A DNA stretch of 64,000 nt from Paracoccaceae bacterium (GTDB lineage Bacteria > Pseudomonadota > Alphaproteobacteria > Rhodobacterales > Rhodobacteraceae). Positions 1 to 9,287 of the stretch are shown here, one piece after another. Both the position numbers and the translations under genes were made by a program. A model generated the notes under the pieces. The model was not told the DNA's origin, did not search any database, and saw nothing but the letters and a program-made list of their open reading frames with translations. Positions within the stretch are counted from its first letter, which is position 1, and each line of letters begins with the position of its first letter. Where the stretch lies: assembly GCA_027013095.1 (NCBI GenBank), contig JALUYI010000035.1, positions 124,001-188,000 on the forward strand, given 5' to 3'.

Positions 1-561
1 ACCCATGTGCTTGTCAGCCACGGCCACGGCGATCATTCCGGCAATGGCGGGGATATCGCGGGCGAACTGGGTATTCCGGTGGTCGGGATTTACGATCTCA
101 TGCATTGGTGGGAAGAAAGCCGCGGTCTGACCACCATCGGCTTTAACAAGGGCGGCACGGTTGAGCTGGGCGAGGTCCGGGTGACGCTGGTCAACGCGCT
201 CCATTCCTCCAGCGTGGATGGCAAGGACGGGCCGATCTATACCGGCAGCGAAGCGGGCTTTATCATCGAGGGCGAAGGGCACCGGATCTATTTTTCGGGA
301 GACACCGATGTGATGATGGATATGGCGCTGTTTGAGGAATTGCACCATCCCGACATCGGCATTCTCTGTGCCGGGGGCTATTTCACCATGGACATGAAAC
401 GGGCCGCCTTTGCGGCAAAGAAGTTCTTCAATTTCAAGACCGTGATCCCGTGCCATTACCGCACATTTCCGCTGCTGGAACAAAACGCCCGAGAAATGGT
501 CGCGGCCCTGCCCGACGTGCGCGTGATCGAGCCTGAGGTTCTGGAGGCGATCGGGATATAG
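1..561 (+). CDS. Metal-dependent hydrolase, UPF0173 / MBL fold (5' partial)
   Basis: The gene enters from the left edge, so its start is missing; the visible 186 codons end at a TAG at 559-561. The zinc-binding signature H-G-H-G-D-H of the metallo-beta-lactamase fold is at visible residues 7-12. Later come S-G-D-T-D (about residue 100, the usual metal-bridging Asp region) and I-P-C-H-Y (about 152, the usual last His). This order and spacing fit the UPF0173 hydrolases (YtkL-like), cytoplasmic enzymes whose substrate is not known. There is no signal peptide in the visible part. It converges on the next gene with 31 bp between them. Family assignment is firm; substrate unknown. Confidence 0.85.
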   Translation, partial: THVLVSHGHGDHSGNGGDIAGELGIPVVGIYDLMHWWEESRGLTTIGFNKGGTVELGEVRVTLVNALHSSSVDGKDGPIYTGSEAGFIIEGEGHRIYFSGDTDVMMDMALFEELHHPDIGILCAGGYFTMDMKRAAFAAKKFFNFKTVIPCHYRTFPLLEQNAREMVAALPDVRVIEPEVLEAIGI

Positions 562-592
562 CCAGTTGAGGTGGCACAGGCGGGTCTGGGTC

Positions 593-925
593 CTAGGGTA
601 GGAATTCGATCCGAAAGGGGCTGAGCTGCAGGCGGCCGGTGGCCGAGGTGTAGCGCACGAAGGTGAGGCGGGCAAAGCGGGGCTCATCCCCCGCCCGGCA
701 GATGATTTCAAGGATTTGCAGGGTGCCTTTCTGCGCCTCGCGAAATTCGAGCGGCTGTTGGCAGTCATCAAGCGCGCCGACCCCGGCGGCCATGAACGAC
801 AGGCTGGACGCTTTGCCGACGTATTTGCGCAAATCCGCCGGCCTGCGTGTTACGGGGCCGATCTGGGCAATTGTTGCGGCGGGCACAAGGCCAAACAGAG
901 TTGTGGCAAGCAGAAGCAGTTTCAT
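593..925 (-). CDS. Small secreted hypothetical protein
   Basis: A 110-residue protein that I do not recognise. It opens with Met-Lys-Leu-Leu-Leu-Leu and a hydrophobic stretch ending near an Ala-x-Ala site around residue 20, a typical Sec signal peptide, so the mature protein of about 90 residues should be periplasmic. Two cysteines (about residues 55 and 76) could form a disulfide. The rest is rich in charged residues, with no catalytic motif I can name. It is transcribed toward the hydrolase and away from ogt, so it is probably monocistronic. Codon use resembles its neighbours. Function unknown. Confidence 0.6.
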   Translation of the reverse strand: MKLLLLATTLFGLVPAATIAQIGPVTRRPADLRKYVGKASSLSFMAAGVGALDDCQQPLEFREAQKGTLQILEIICRAGDEPRFARLTFVRYTSATGRLQLSPFRIEFLP

Positions 926-1090
926 GGCAACAGCCTAGGGGGGTGCCGGGCAAAGGCAAGGCACGGTCGTTCAACTCTGCGTCAGGCCGGCACTCAGGCG
1001 CCACATCGGGGGCGGTGGTAAAAGGGATCAGAAGGCGGTAATCCTTTGCGGAATGACGCCATGTTCCGGTTTTCCAGAGGCTAAAAAAGG

Positions 1091-1573
1091 ATGCAGACAA
1101 TCATCGCTCAAAGCCTGACTTTTGCCTCTCCGCTGGGGACGATGTGCGTGGTTCAGGAGGGGACGGATATCACTCGTCTGTTCTGGGGTGACGGACTGGA
1201 CGTGGACCCGGCGGCCCAGGCAACGCCGCTGCTGATCGATGCGCGGGCACAGCTGATGGCCTATTTCAGCGGTCGTCTGAAGCGGTTTGATTTACCCCTG
1301 TCCTGCCCGGCAACCCCCTTTCAGCATGGTGTGCTGGAATCGATGATGTCGATTTCCTACGGGCGCACCAAGACCTATGGACAGATCGCCGGGTATGTCG
1401 ATGGCTCGGCGCAGGCGGTGGGGCGGGCGTGTGGCGCAAACCCGCTGCCGATCCTTATTCCCTGCCACCGGGTTGTTGGCGCCCATGGTCCGGGGGGGTA
1501 CTCCGGGCATGGCGGCATCGAGGCAAAACTGTTCCTCTTGCGCCTTGAGCACGCCGAAGGGATTCTGATTTGA
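1091..1573 (+). CDS. ogt: Methylated-DNA--[protein]-cysteine S-methyltransferase
   Basis: A 160-residue suicide DNA repair protein that takes the alkyl group from O6-alkylguanine onto its own cysteine. The active-site signature P-C-H-R-V is at residues 124-128, with Cys125 the acceptor. The upstream Y-G-x-I-A-G and the G-R-A-x-G-x-N-P stretch (111-118) are the usual helix-turn-helix and asparagine-hinge regions of the C-terminal domain. Length fits Ogt rather than the larger Ada. No Ada regulatory domain is present. The stop codon overlaps the start of the next gene (TTGA), suggesting translational coupling to the transporter. Confidence 0.93.
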   Translation: MQTIIAQSLTFASPLGTMCVVQEGTDITRLFWGDGLDVDPAAQATPLLIDARAQLMAYFSGRLKRFDLPLSCPATPFQHGVLESMMSISYGRTKTYGQIAGYVDGSAQAVGRACGANPLPILIPCHRVVGAHGPGGYSGHGGIEAKLFLLRLEHAEGILI

Positions 1574-2409
1574 GCACGGCGGTCTTCCTTCTGGTGCTGA
1601 TGGCGGCGGCGCTTCATGCCGGTTGGAACGCCATTATCCGGTTTGGCCGCGACAAGGTTCTGGGCATGTTCGTCATGTCCTCGTCACAGGGCATGATGGG
1701 GGCGCTGATGGTCCTGTTTCTGCCTTGGCCGCGGCATGATGTCTGGCCTTGGCTGGCATTGTCCACGGTGCTCCATTCCTCCTACAAGGCCTTTCTGACC
1801 CTAGCCTATTCGCGTGGCGATCTCAGTCGGGTCTATCCGATTGCCCGGGGCACGGCGCCGATGCTGGTTGCACTGGTCGGGGCCATCTGGTTGGCGGACC
1901 GGCTGACGCAGGCGCAGTATCTGGGTATTTTCGCGCTGGGGTGCGGCATCCTGCTGATGGCACGTGGAGTTTTTTCCCAAGGCGAATCGCGCCGTCTGTT
2001 GCCCTATGCGTTGGGCGCGGCGGCGATGACGGCGGGCTATTCCCTGACCGACGGCAGCGGTGCGCGTCTGGCGGGCAATGCCAGCGTTTTCGTCGCCTGG
2101 ACCTTCATGCTGGATGGTCTGCTGTTCGGCTCTTGGGCCTTGCTCGGGCGGGGGCGCGCGCTGTGGGCTCAGCCCGGCCGTATCTGGGCGCTGGGAACCT
2201 TAGCTGGGGCCGCTTCGTTTCTGGCTTACTGGATCGTTGTCTTTGCCATGACCCGGGCGCCGATTGCTCTGGTCAGTGCCCTGCGTGAGACCTCGGTTCT
2301 GTTTGCGGTTCTGATCGGCGTGGTCTTTTTTGGCGAAGCGGCCGAACGCGGCAAATATCTGGCGGCGCTCCTGATCCTGACCGGCGTGGTCTTCACCCGC
2401 ATCACATAG
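1570..2409 (+). CDS. EamA/DMT-family membrane transporter
   Basis: A 279-residue integral membrane protein with about ten hydrophobic segments, made of two EamA halves as usual for drug/metabolite transporters. The first half contains Y-S-R-G-D-L-S-R-V-Y-P-I-A-R-G; the same signature occurs in the second DMT protein at 15284-16198, so the two are paralogues. The start is read as TTG at 1570, overlapping the ogt stop by 3 bp. The second half has L-R-E-T-S-V-L-F-A, the conserved glutamate helix of the family. Substrate cannot be told from sequence; export of a metabolite or amino acid is the usual role. Confidence 0.85.
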   Translation: MSTAVFLLVLMAAALHAGWNAIIRFGRDKVLGMFVMSSSQGMMGALMVLFLPWPRHDVWPWLALSTVLHSSYKAFLTLAYSRGDLSRVYPIARGTAPMLVALVGAIWLADRLTQAQYLGIFALGCGILLMARGVFSQGESRRLLPYALGAAAMTAGYSLTDGSGARLAGNASVFVAWTFMLDGLLFGSWALLGRGRALWAQPGRIWALGTLAGAASFLAYWIVVFAMTRAPIALVSALRETSVLFAVLIGVVFFGEAAERGKYLAALLILTGVVFTRIT

Positions 2410-2454
2410 CGCGTCGACCCATGACCGGGGGTCTTTGCCTCGCGAAAGCGACGC

Positions 2455-3150
2455 TCAGTCGCGATGCTCGGGGATGATCTGTTGGGCAATGCCGACAAAC
2501 AGCAGATAGAGCGACGTCACCGTCACTCCCGTCATTACCACAGGGTTCGGGGCAAAGTTGATCCATGCCGACCAGCCCGCGAATCCCGTCCAGGCCAGGG
2601 CCACGGGCAGGGTCACGGGGCGCCAGCGCACGGTGCGCACCGGATGGACGAATTTCAACGGCGTGAACATTGCTGCGGCGATGATCACCACCATTGTCAC
2701 AGTGATCCAGAAATTCGGCGCCAGAACAAAGAAGACCAGCACCACCATGTTCCAGCAGGCCGGAAATCCGGCAAAGCTGTTGTCGCGGGTTTTCATCCGC
2801 TTGTCAGCGAAATACATGACGCTGCCAAAGGTGATGACGATAATGCTCAGCCAGCCGGTCCAACCGGGCAGCAGACCCGAGCGAAACAGGGCAAATGCGG
2901 GGATGAAAACATAGGTCAGGTAATCGATGATCAAATCCAGCAGCACCCCGTCAAACATGGGTGCGTATTTTTTGACTTCGAACCTGCGTGCCAGTGGCCC
3001 GTCAATTCCGTCGACGACAAAGGCAACCACCAGCCAGAGATACATCAGGCTCCATTTGTGCTCGACTGCCGCCAGCATCGCCAACATGGCGAAAACCGCT
3101 CCGGTGGCGGTGAACAAATGGACGGCGATGGCGCGAACTCGGGCTGTCAT
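2455..3150 (-). CDS. pcs: Phosphatidylcholine synthase
   Basis: A 231-residue inner-membrane enzyme that joins choline to CDP-diacylglycerol, releasing CMP and making phosphatidylcholine in one step. The CDP-alcohol phosphotransferase motif is visible near residues 42-68: D-G-x2-G-P-x-A-R, then after a gap F-D-G-x3-D-x3-D, with its catalytic aspartates in place. Several hydrophobic helices follow. The spacing with D-G-I-D-G-P-L-A-R-R is typical of Pcs rather than PgsA or PssA. This enzyme is common in alphaproteobacteria that contain phosphatidylcholine. It converges on the DMT transporter gene with 45 bp between. Confidence 0.9.
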   Translation of the reverse strand: MTARVRAIAVHLFTATGAVFAMLAMLAAVEHKWSLMYLWLVVAFVVDGIDGPLARRFEVKKYAPMFDGVLLDLIIDYLTYVFIPAFALFRSGLLPGWTGWLSIIVITFGSVMYFADKRMKTRDNSFAGFPACWNMVVLVFFVLAPNFWITVTMVVIIAAAMFTPLKFVHPVRTVRWRPVTLPVALAWTGFAGWSAWINFAPNPVVMTGVTVTSLYLLFVGIAQQIIPEHRD

Positions 3151-3226
3151 TTTTTCTTTCTAGAGATTTTTTAGGCCAATTTCCAGCGCATCGAAACCGA
3201 CGGATAGCATGCTGGGGTTTTTGCCG

Positions 3227-4183
3227 CTACTTGGCGGGTGGGGTCGGAGGCGGTCCCAGATCGGGGTGGGTGCGGGCGTAAACCTCCATCAGACGGGCCT
3301 GATCCACTGCGGTATAGGCCTGCGTCGTTGACAGTGAGGCATGTCCCAGCAGCTCTTGAATAGTGCGCAGATCACCGCCCGCCGCCAGCAAATGGGTGGC
3401 AAAGGAATGGCGCATGGCGTGCGGAGTCGCGCTGGCCGGCAGGCCCAGTTGCAGGCGTGTGGCGGCCATCGCCTTTTGGATGCTGCGCGGGTTCAGGCGT
3501 CCGCCACGCACGCCGCGAAACAGCGGCCCCGGGCCGCCTGGCGACAGGTGCGGGCAGAGGCGGACATAGGTATCGACTGCCTCGCGCGCGACGGGGAGGA
3601 CCGGAACCAGACGCTCTTTGCCGCCTTTGCCTCGAATTCGGATCGATTCGCCCAGCGGCGTCAGTTGGGCCGACAGTGACAGCGCCTCGGATATGCGCAG
3701 CCCACAGCCGTAAAGCAGGGTGACAACGGCCACGTCCCGCGCGTTCAGCCAGTCAGTGTCGTGCTGGACATCAAGGGTGTCGATGAGGGCGCGCGCCTTG
3801 TCGGGGGCAAGAGGCCGCGGCAGGCGTGCCTGGAATCTGGGGGCGCGGACGGTCAGAACGGCGGTTGCCTCGAAATTGTCCATATCCCCCAGCCAGCGAA
3901 AAAACCCCTTGACCGCCGACAGGGCCCGCGCCAGCGAGCGTGCCGAAAGCCCGCGCTCGCGCGCATCCGCCATCCACGCGCGCATCTCGCGCAATCCGAT
4001 ATCTTGCAGGTGCTGCCGGGTTATCGGCGCCCCCTGATAGGTTTGCATGAATCCGAGAAAGCCGCTGACATCGCGCCGGTAGGCCTCGATAGTCTTGTCC
4101 GCGCGCCCGCCAAGCGCACGCAAATGCAGCAACCAGTCCTCAAGCATCGTTGCCGGCTCTGAGGAGGAGGTCGGCGTGGCCAT
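3227..4183 (-). CDS. xerC: Tyrosine recombinase XerC
   Basis: A 318-residue tyrosine recombinase that, with XerD at dif, resolves chromosome dimers. An N-terminal SAM-like core-binding domain (about 10-100) precedes the catalytic domain. The catalytic residues are all present: Arg163 in G-C-G-L-R-I-S-E-A, Lys in G-K-G-G-K-E (about 186-189), His255 and Arg258 in H-A-M-R-H-S, His281 in L-G-H-A-S-L-S-T-T, and Tyr290. It is the last gene of the fsa-DUF484-xerC operon, its ATG overlapping the DUF484 stop. That housekeeping context argues against a phage or transposon integrase. XerC and XerD are similar, so the letter rests partly on the DUF484 linkage. Confidence 0.92.
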   Translation of the reverse strand: MATPTSSSEPATMLEDWLLHLRALGGRADKTIEAYRRDVSGFLGFMQTYQGAPITRQHLQDIGLREMRAWMADARERGLSARSLARALSAVKGFFRWLGDMDNFEATAVLTVRAPRFQARLPRPLAPDKARALIDTLDVQHDTDWLNARDVAVVTLLYGCGLRISEALSLSAQLTPLGESIRIRGKGGKERLVPVLPVAREAVDTYVRLCPHLSPGGPGPLFRGVRGGRLNPRSIQKAMAATRLQLGLPASATPHAMRHSFATHLLAAGGDLRTIQELLGHASLSTTQAYTAVDQARLMEVYARTHPDLGPPPTPPAK

Positions 4184-4968
4184 CAGTCCAGCCAGCGGCG
4201 CATCGTGCGTTCAAAGACGCCGCCCAGAAAGGCCAGCAGATCGGTGCCCTGATTGGGGTGGAACTGGTTCGGGTTCTCGGACCCGAGGACCAGCAGGCCG
4301 GGCATGTTTCCGTGCCCCAGATCCAGCCGCATCAGAGCTTCGGAGCGGATCCACGCGGCCTTGTCGCCATAAAGGGTTTTGGAGGCATGCGAGATCTGAC
4401 GCAGCGTGACGTGGCGCGCTGACATGTTGCGCCCCTCGGTCAGGTATTCTTCGATGCTGCCGGGGGCAAAGAACCCCAGAGTCCGACCGTATTCGTTGAT
4501 CAGGCGCTCCTGCTCGGAGGCGTCGCTTTGCGCTGATTCCAGACACAGGTGAATCGCGTCCACTTTCAGAATATCGGCAACCTCGGCGCCGAGGCTGCGC
4601 AGGAACTCGGTGAAATCCAGCGGCTCCAGCAGGGCCAGAACCGCGCGCTGCACCTGTTTCATGCCAGCCAGATTCTCATAGGCCGCCGCGATCACCGTCT
4701 GGTGTGTGTCCTCCAGCCGGTCGAAACGCTTTTCCAATCGGCTGAGGGCGATGCCGCGCAGATCGACGACATTGTCCGAACGGCCCCGAGAATCCGCGTC
4801 CGCCAGCGCCTTCATCACCTCATGATCCTCCAGAATAATTCCGGGTGTGGCCAGAATTTGCGTGCGCAGCAGATCCAGTGCGCCGTGTCCCGAGCCACTT
4901 GCCGTCGCAGGTGCTGAGGCCAGATCCGCCCCGGCCCGCCCGGCGCCTTCGCCAATCCCGGCCCCCAT
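4183..4968 (-). CDS. DUF484 family protein (GAF-like)
   Basis: A 261-residue cytoplasmic protein of the DUF484 family, which has a GAF-like fold and commonly sits directly before xerC in proteobacteria. The start chosen is the ATG at 4968, which overlaps the fsa stop (TGATG); an in-frame TTG lies 30 bp upstream but would run into fsa. Residues about 25-80 form a predicted helical and coiled region (A-L-S-R-L-E-K-R-F-D-R-L). A GAF-like domain fills the rest, with G-L-L-V-L-G-S near the C-terminus. The ligand and role are unknown; the fixed linkage with xerC suggests a link to recombination or division. Confidence 0.85.
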   Translation of the reverse strand: MGAGIGEGAGRAGADLASAPATASGSGHGALDLLRTQILATPGIILEDHEVMKALADADSRGRSDNVVDLRGIALSRLEKRFDRLEDTHQTVIAAAYENLAGMKQVQRAVLALLEPLDFTEFLRSLGAEVADILKVDAIHLCLESAQSDASEQERLINEYGRTLGFFAPGSIEEYLTEGRNMSARHVTLRQISHASKTLYGDKAAWIRSEALMRLDLGHGNMPGLLVLGSENPNQFHPNQGTDLLAFLGGVFERTMRRWLD

Positions 4969-5621
4969 CACAGGATCCTCTGGCCGGTTTTCGCCCAATC
5001 GCGCATGAAGGCGTCAAGCCCCTTGTCGGTCAGCGGATGGTCAGCCATCTTTTTCAGGATCGCCGGGGGCGCCGTCACCACGTCGGCGCCGATCAGGGCA
5101 CATTCCGATATGTGGTTGACCGCGCGGATCGAGGCCGCCAGAATTTGCGTTTCAAAGCCATAGTTGTCATAGATCGTGCGAATGTCCGAGATCAGCTCCA
5201 GCCCGTCGAGGTTGATGTCATCCAGCCGCCCGACAAAGGGCGAGACAAAGGTTGCTCCGGCTTTCGCTGCCAGCAACGCCTGGTTGGCTGAAAAACACAG
5301 CGTCACGTTGACCATGCGACCCTCGCCGGTCAGGGTCTTGCAGGCCTTCAGCCCGTCCCATGTCAGTGGTACCTTGATGGCGATATTATCGGCGATTTCG
5401 GCCAGCTTGCGCCCCTCGGCGATCATCTCGGCAGCCTCTAGCGAGACCACTTCGGCGCTGACCGGCCCATCGACCAAGGCGCAGATCTCTCGGGTCACCT
5501 CCAGAATGTCGCGTCCCGATTTCATGATCAGTGACGGGTTCGTGGTGACTCCGTCCACCATCCCGGTTGCGGCCAATTCGGCGATTTCCTCGATTTCGGC
5601 GGTATCGGCGAAAAACTTCAT
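4968..5621 (-). CDS. fsa: Transaldolase / fructose-6-phosphate aldolase (TalC/Fsa type)
   Basis: A 217-residue short-type transaldolase, the usual length for TalC/Fsa enzymes (class 3B), about 100 residues shorter than TalA/TalB. The N-terminus M-K-F-F-A-D-T-A and the V-T-T-N-P-S-L signature at 25-31 are diagnostic. The Schiff-base lysine is Lys83 in I-A-I-K-V-P-L-T. It moves dihydroxyacetone units between sugar phosphates in the pentose phosphate pathway; whether it acts as transaldolase or F6P aldolase cannot be told here. It is the first gene of the operon with DUF484 and xerC and is divergent from priA, with a 110-bp shared promoter region. Confidence 0.9.
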   Translation of the reverse strand: MKFFADTAEIEEIAELAATGMVDGVTTNPSLIMKSGRDILEVTREICALVDGPVSAEVVSLEAAEMIAEGRKLAEIADNIAIKVPLTWDGLKACKTLTGEGRMVNVTLCFSANQALLAAKAGATFVSPFVGRLDDINLDGLELISDIRTIYDNYGFETQILAASIRAVNHISECALIGADVVTAPPAILKKMADHPLTDKGLDAFMRDWAKTGQRIL

Positions 5622-5731
5622 GCTGCTGCCCTCGATATTCGGGACCGTTCACTGGCGGTCCGCGTTTGTTTGGTGGAATGTTACAGCAACGGATTCGTTG
5701 TGGAAACACTTGTTTGGGGATTGTGGCAGAA

Positions 5732-7927
5732 ATGTGTGAGAAACCCCACTTTGAACCCGAGCAGCCGGTTGCTGTCCTGACCACGCAGCCGATTCAGCGC
5801 CTGCTGGATTACAAGGCTCCGCCGGAGGGTTGCGCTCTGGGCGCTTTTGTCGAGGTGCCGTTGGGCCCGCGCAAGGTTCTGGGCGTGGTCTGGGGCGCCG
5901 GGCAGGGCGGGTTCGACGCCAGCCGCCTGCGCCCGGTTTCGCGGGTTCTGGACGTTCCACCGATGACCGGCGAAATGCGTGAGTTTCTCAACCGCGCGGC
6001 AAGTTACACGCTGACTCCGCTGGCCTCGATGCTGCGCTTGGCCACCCGCGCGCCGGGCCTTTTGCAGTCGGCCTCGATGCGGCGGGTCTATACGCTGGGC
6101 CCGGATTTGCCGCAGCGGATGACCCCCGCCCGCACGCGCGTTCTGGCGCTGCTGGAAGAGCATTCGGACGAGGTCTTTACCCTCGGCGAGATTTCGGCTC
6201 TGGCCGGTGTCTCGAATTCTGTCATCACCGGGCTGGTTGCGCAAAACGCGCTGCAGGAACGACAGGCACCACGGGACCTGCCCTATGCGCCGCTCGATCC
6301 AGCTCGACCGGGCAAGGCCTTGTCTGCCGATCAAAAAAAGGCCGCCGATGTGATCGTGCGCGGGATCGAAGCGGGAAGCTACGGCACATGGCTGTTGAAG
6401 GGGGTGACCGGATCGGGCAAGACCGAGGTTTATCTCGAAGCGGTCGCCGCCTGCCTGAAAGCGGGCCGTCAGGCCTTGGTCCTGTTGCCCGAGATCGCCC
6501 TGACCTCGGCCTTTCTTGGGCGAATCGAGGATCGCTTTGGGGCACGCCCCGCCGAGTGGCACTCAGGCGTCACCATGACCGAACGCCGCCGCGCCTGGCG
6601 CATGGTCGCAGCCGCCAAGGCGAATGTCGTCGTGGGGGCGCGTTCGGCCCTGTTCCTGCCGTTTGCGTCGCTGGGGCTGATCGTTGTCGATGAGGAACAC
6701 GATCCCTCTTATAAACAAGAGGACGGAGTCCATTACAACGCCCGGGACATGGCCGTCCTCAGGGCCAGCATCTGTGGCGCCGAGGTGGTGCTGGCCTCGG
6801 CCACCCCCAGCCTTGAAAGCTGGGCCAACGCGCGGGCCGGAAAATACCACCGCCTCGATCTGGACCAGCGGTTCGGTCAGGCTGAAATGCCGGATATGGA
6901 CGTGATCGACCTGCGCGAGGACCCGCCCGAGCGCGGGCACTGGATATCGCCCCGGCTGGCGGGCGAAATGCAAAAGCGCCTGGGCGCGGGGGAACAATCG
7001 CTGTTGTTCCTGAACCGCCGGGGCTATGCTCCGCTGACTGTGTGTCGTGCCTGCGGCCACCAGATCGCCTGCCGCGAATGCGATGCGCGCATGGTCGAGC
7101 ACCGCTTTCAGGACCGCCTGATCTGCCACCAATGCGGCGCCAGCCGACCGGTTCCCACCGCCTGCCCGGCCTGTGGAGTCGAGGGTAAGTTGGCGCCGGT
7201 GGGTCCGGGGGTCGAGCGTCTGGCCGAAGAGGCCGCCGCCCTGTTTCCCGAGGCCCGCGTGGCCATCTTGTCCTCGGATCTGGCGGCGTCCGCGCAGGCC
7301 ATCAAGGCGCGCATCGAGGCGATTGCCCGCGGTCAGGCGGATATCATCATCGGCACCCAGATCGTTGCCAAGGGGCATAATTTCCCGCTGTTGACACTGG
7401 TCGGGGTGATTGATGCGGACCTTGGCTTGCAAGGCGGCGACCTGCGTGCTGCCGAGCGCACTTTTCAACTGATGCGTCAGGTCGCCGGGCGGGCCGGGCG
7501 GGCTGACAAGAAGGGGTTAGCCCTGATCCAGACCCACCAGCCGCGTCACCCGGTCATCATGGCCATCCTCTCGGGCGATGACGAAGGTTTCTGGCAGGCC
7601 GAGGCGGCTGAGCGTCGGGCTGCTGGCGTGCCGCCCTTCGGACGCATGGCCGGGATCGTTCTGTCCGGCCCCGATCAGAGGGCAGTGTTTGACATCGGCA
7701 ACCGGCTTGCGCGCCAAAGCGCTCCGCTGCAACAGGTCGGGGCGCGGGTCTATGGTCCGGCCCCGGCGCCGGTTGCGCGGATCCGTGGCCGCCATCGGGT
7801 GCGTTTGCTGGTCAAGGCCGAGAGGGCCGCCCCCCTGCAGTCGGCTCTTGCCGACTGGGTCGCGGCGGTCAAGTTGCCTGCCAACATGCGTCTGACCATC
7901 GATATCGATCCGCAGAGCTTTTATTGA
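5732..7927 (+). CDS. priA: Primosomal protein N' (replication restart helicase PriA)
   Basis: A 731-residue superfamily 2 helicase that restarts stalled forks by loading DnaB. An N-terminal DNA-binding region precedes Walker A G-V-T-G-S-G-K-T at 224-231 and the DEAH-type V-D-E-E-H near 320. A zinc-binding insert follows (about 440-480) with four C-x2-C pairs: C-R-A-C, C-R-E-C, C-H-Q-C, C-P-A-C. Motifs V-A-G-R-A-G-R and G-T-Q-I-V-A-K-G-H are in the C-terminal helicase lobe. The ATG at 5732 is chosen because the longer reading runs back through the fsa gene; an in-frame GTG three codons upstream (5723) is possible. Confidence 0.95.
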   Translation: MCEKPHFEPEQPVAVLTTQPIQRLLDYKAPPEGCALGAFVEVPLGPRKVLGVVWGAGQGGFDASRLRPVSRVLDVPPMTGEMREFLNRAASYTLTPLASMLRLATRAPGLLQSASMRRVYTLGPDLPQRMTPARTRVLALLEEHSDEVFTLGEISALAGVSNSVITGLVAQNALQERQAPRDLPYAPLDPARPGKALSADQKKAADVIVRGIEAGSYGTWLLKGVTGSGKTEVYLEAVAACLKAGRQALVLLPEIALTSAFLGRIEDRFGARPAEWHSGVTMTERRRAWRMVAAAKANVVVGARSALFLPFASLGLIVVDEEHDPSYKQEDGVHYNARDMAVLRASICGAEVVLASATPSLESWANARAGKYHRLDLDQRFGQAEMPDMDVIDLREDPPERGHWISPRLAGEMQKRLGAGEQSLLFLNRRGYAPLTVCRACGHQIACRECDARMVEHRFQDRLICHQCGASRPVPTACPACGVEGKLAPVGPGVERLAEEAAALFPEARVAILSSDLAASAQAIKARIEAIARGQADIIIGTQIVAKGHNFPLLTLVGVIDADLGLQGGDLRAAERTFQLMRQVAGRAGRADKKGLALIQTHQPRHPVIMAILSGDDEGFWQAEAAERRAAGVPPFGRMAGIVLSGPDQRAVFDIGNRLARQSAPLQQVGARVYGPAPAPVARIRGRHRVRLLVKAERAAPLQSALADWVAAVKLPANMRLTIDIDPQSFY

Positions 7928-7948
7928 ATGGGTCTATGCCTTGACGCC

Positions 7949-9217
7949 TCACCCCTCCAGCGCCCGCCAGCCGATGTCGCGGCGACAAAACCCTTCGGGC
8001 CAGTCGATGGCGTCCACCATCTCATAGGCTAGACGTCGCGCGGCGCGCAAGCTGTCGGCCCGGGCCGTGATGTTCAGCACCCGCCCGCCGGTCGCCGTGA
8101 TCTGCCCGTCGCGTGCGCTGGTGCCGGCATGGAACACCTCTTGATGCGAGTTTGAGGGCAGGGCGTCCAGCCCGTGGATCTCGCTGCCCTTCTGATAGGC
8201 CCCGGGATAGCCGCGGCTGGCCATGACCACGCTCAGGGCATGATCCGGGGCGAAATTTACCGCGATCTCATGCAGTCGGTCCTCGGCCGTGGCCAGCAGC
8301 AGGTCCAGAATTTGCGCCCCCAGACGCATGGCCAGCACCTGACATTCGGGATCGCCAAAGCGCACGTTATATTCCACCAGACGGGCTTGGCCCTTGTCAA
8401 TCATCAGCCCGGCGTAAAGGACCCCCTGATAGGGCGTGCCGCGCCGCACCATCTCCGCCAGCGTTGGGCGGATGATTCGCGCCATCACCTCGGCCTCGAT
8501 TTCGGGCGTCAGTACCGGCGCTGGCGAATAAGCCCCCATGCCGCCCGTGTTTGACCCGCTGTCGCCATCATGGGCGCGCTTGTGATCTTGCGCGCTGCCA
8601 ATGGGCAGGCAGGAGGTGCCGTTGCACAGAACGAACAGCGAGGCCTCTTCGCCGGGCATGAACTCTTCAATCACGACCTCGGCCCCGGCCGCGCCGAACG
8701 CGCCACCCAGCATGTCCTTGGCGGCGGCCTGTGCCTCGGCCACATCCGTTGCAACCACCACCCCCTTGCCAGCGGCCAGCCCATCGGCCTTGACTACGAT
8801 CGGGGCTCCTTGCGCGGCGATATAGGCAGCTGCCGCCTCGACCTGATCGAATCGCGCCCACCCGGCTGTCGGGGCTCCGGCGGCGGCACAGACCTCTTTG
8901 GTAAAGGATTTTGACGATTCCAGCGCCGCGGCCGCCTGCGATGGCCCGAAACACAGGATCCCGGCGGCGCGCAACCGGTCCGCGACCCCGGCGGCCAGCG
9001 GGGCCTCGGGCCCGATGACAACGAAATCGACCGCGTTTTCCAGACAGAAATCGCGCACCGCGCCGCCGTCCATGATGTCTAGCGTCGCGCAATCGGAAAT
9101 CGCCGCCATTCCGGCGTTTCCCGGCGCACAGATCAGACGGTCGCATTTCGGGTTCTGCTTGATCGCCCAGGCAAGGCTGTGCTCTCGCCCGCCGCTTCCC
9201 AGGATCAGAATATTCAT
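7949..9217 (-). CDS. purD: Phosphoribosylamine--glycine ligase
   Basis: A 422-residue ATP-grasp enzyme of purine synthesis that joins glycine to 5-phosphoribosylamine. The N-terminus M-N-I-L-I-L-G-S-G-G-R-E-H is the family signature and fixes the start at 9217; the reading frame is open 62 codons further, but those codons cross the xseA promoter. Other landmarks are P-E-A-P-L-A-A-G, the ATP-grasp stretch K-A-D-G-L-A-A-G-K-G-V, and F-G-D-P-E-C-Q near the metal site. It is divergent from xseA (70 bp apart) and converges on priA. It appears monocistronic. Confidence 0.96.
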   Translation of the reverse strand: MNILILGSGGREHSLAWAIKQNPKCDRLICAPGNAGMAAISDCATLDIMDGGAVRDFCLENAVDFVVIGPEAPLAAGVADRLRAAGILCFGPSQAAAALESSKSFTKEVCAAAGAPTAGWARFDQVEAAAAYIAAQGAPIVVKADGLAAGKGVVVATDVAEAQAAAKDMLGGAFGAAGAEVVIEEFMPGEEASLFVLCNGTSCLPIGSAQDHKRAHDGDSGSNTGGMGAYSPAPVLTPEIEAEVMARIIRPTLAEMVRRGTPYQGVLYAGLMIDKGQARLVEYNVRFGDPECQVLAMRLGAQILDLLLATAEDRLHEIAVNFAPDHALSVVMASRGYPGAYQKGSEIHGLDALPSNSHQEVFHAGTSARDGQITATGGRVLNITARADSLRAARRLAYEMVDAIDWPEGFCRRDIGWRALEG

Positions 9218-9287
9218 CGGCTCCCCCGCTTGGCCTTCGCTTGCGGGCGTTCTAAGGTGAGCCGAACCAAGACACAAGCGAGGCCCG

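Noticed and set aside
3227-4183. Phage or transposon integrase
   Set aside because: The tyrosine recombinase sits in the conserved fsa-DUF484-xerC operon with no attachment site or mobile genes, so it is XerC.
4969-4998. Longer DUF484 start at the TTG 4998
   Set aside because: It would overlap the fsa coding end by 30 bp; ATG 4968 gives the usual TGATG coupling.
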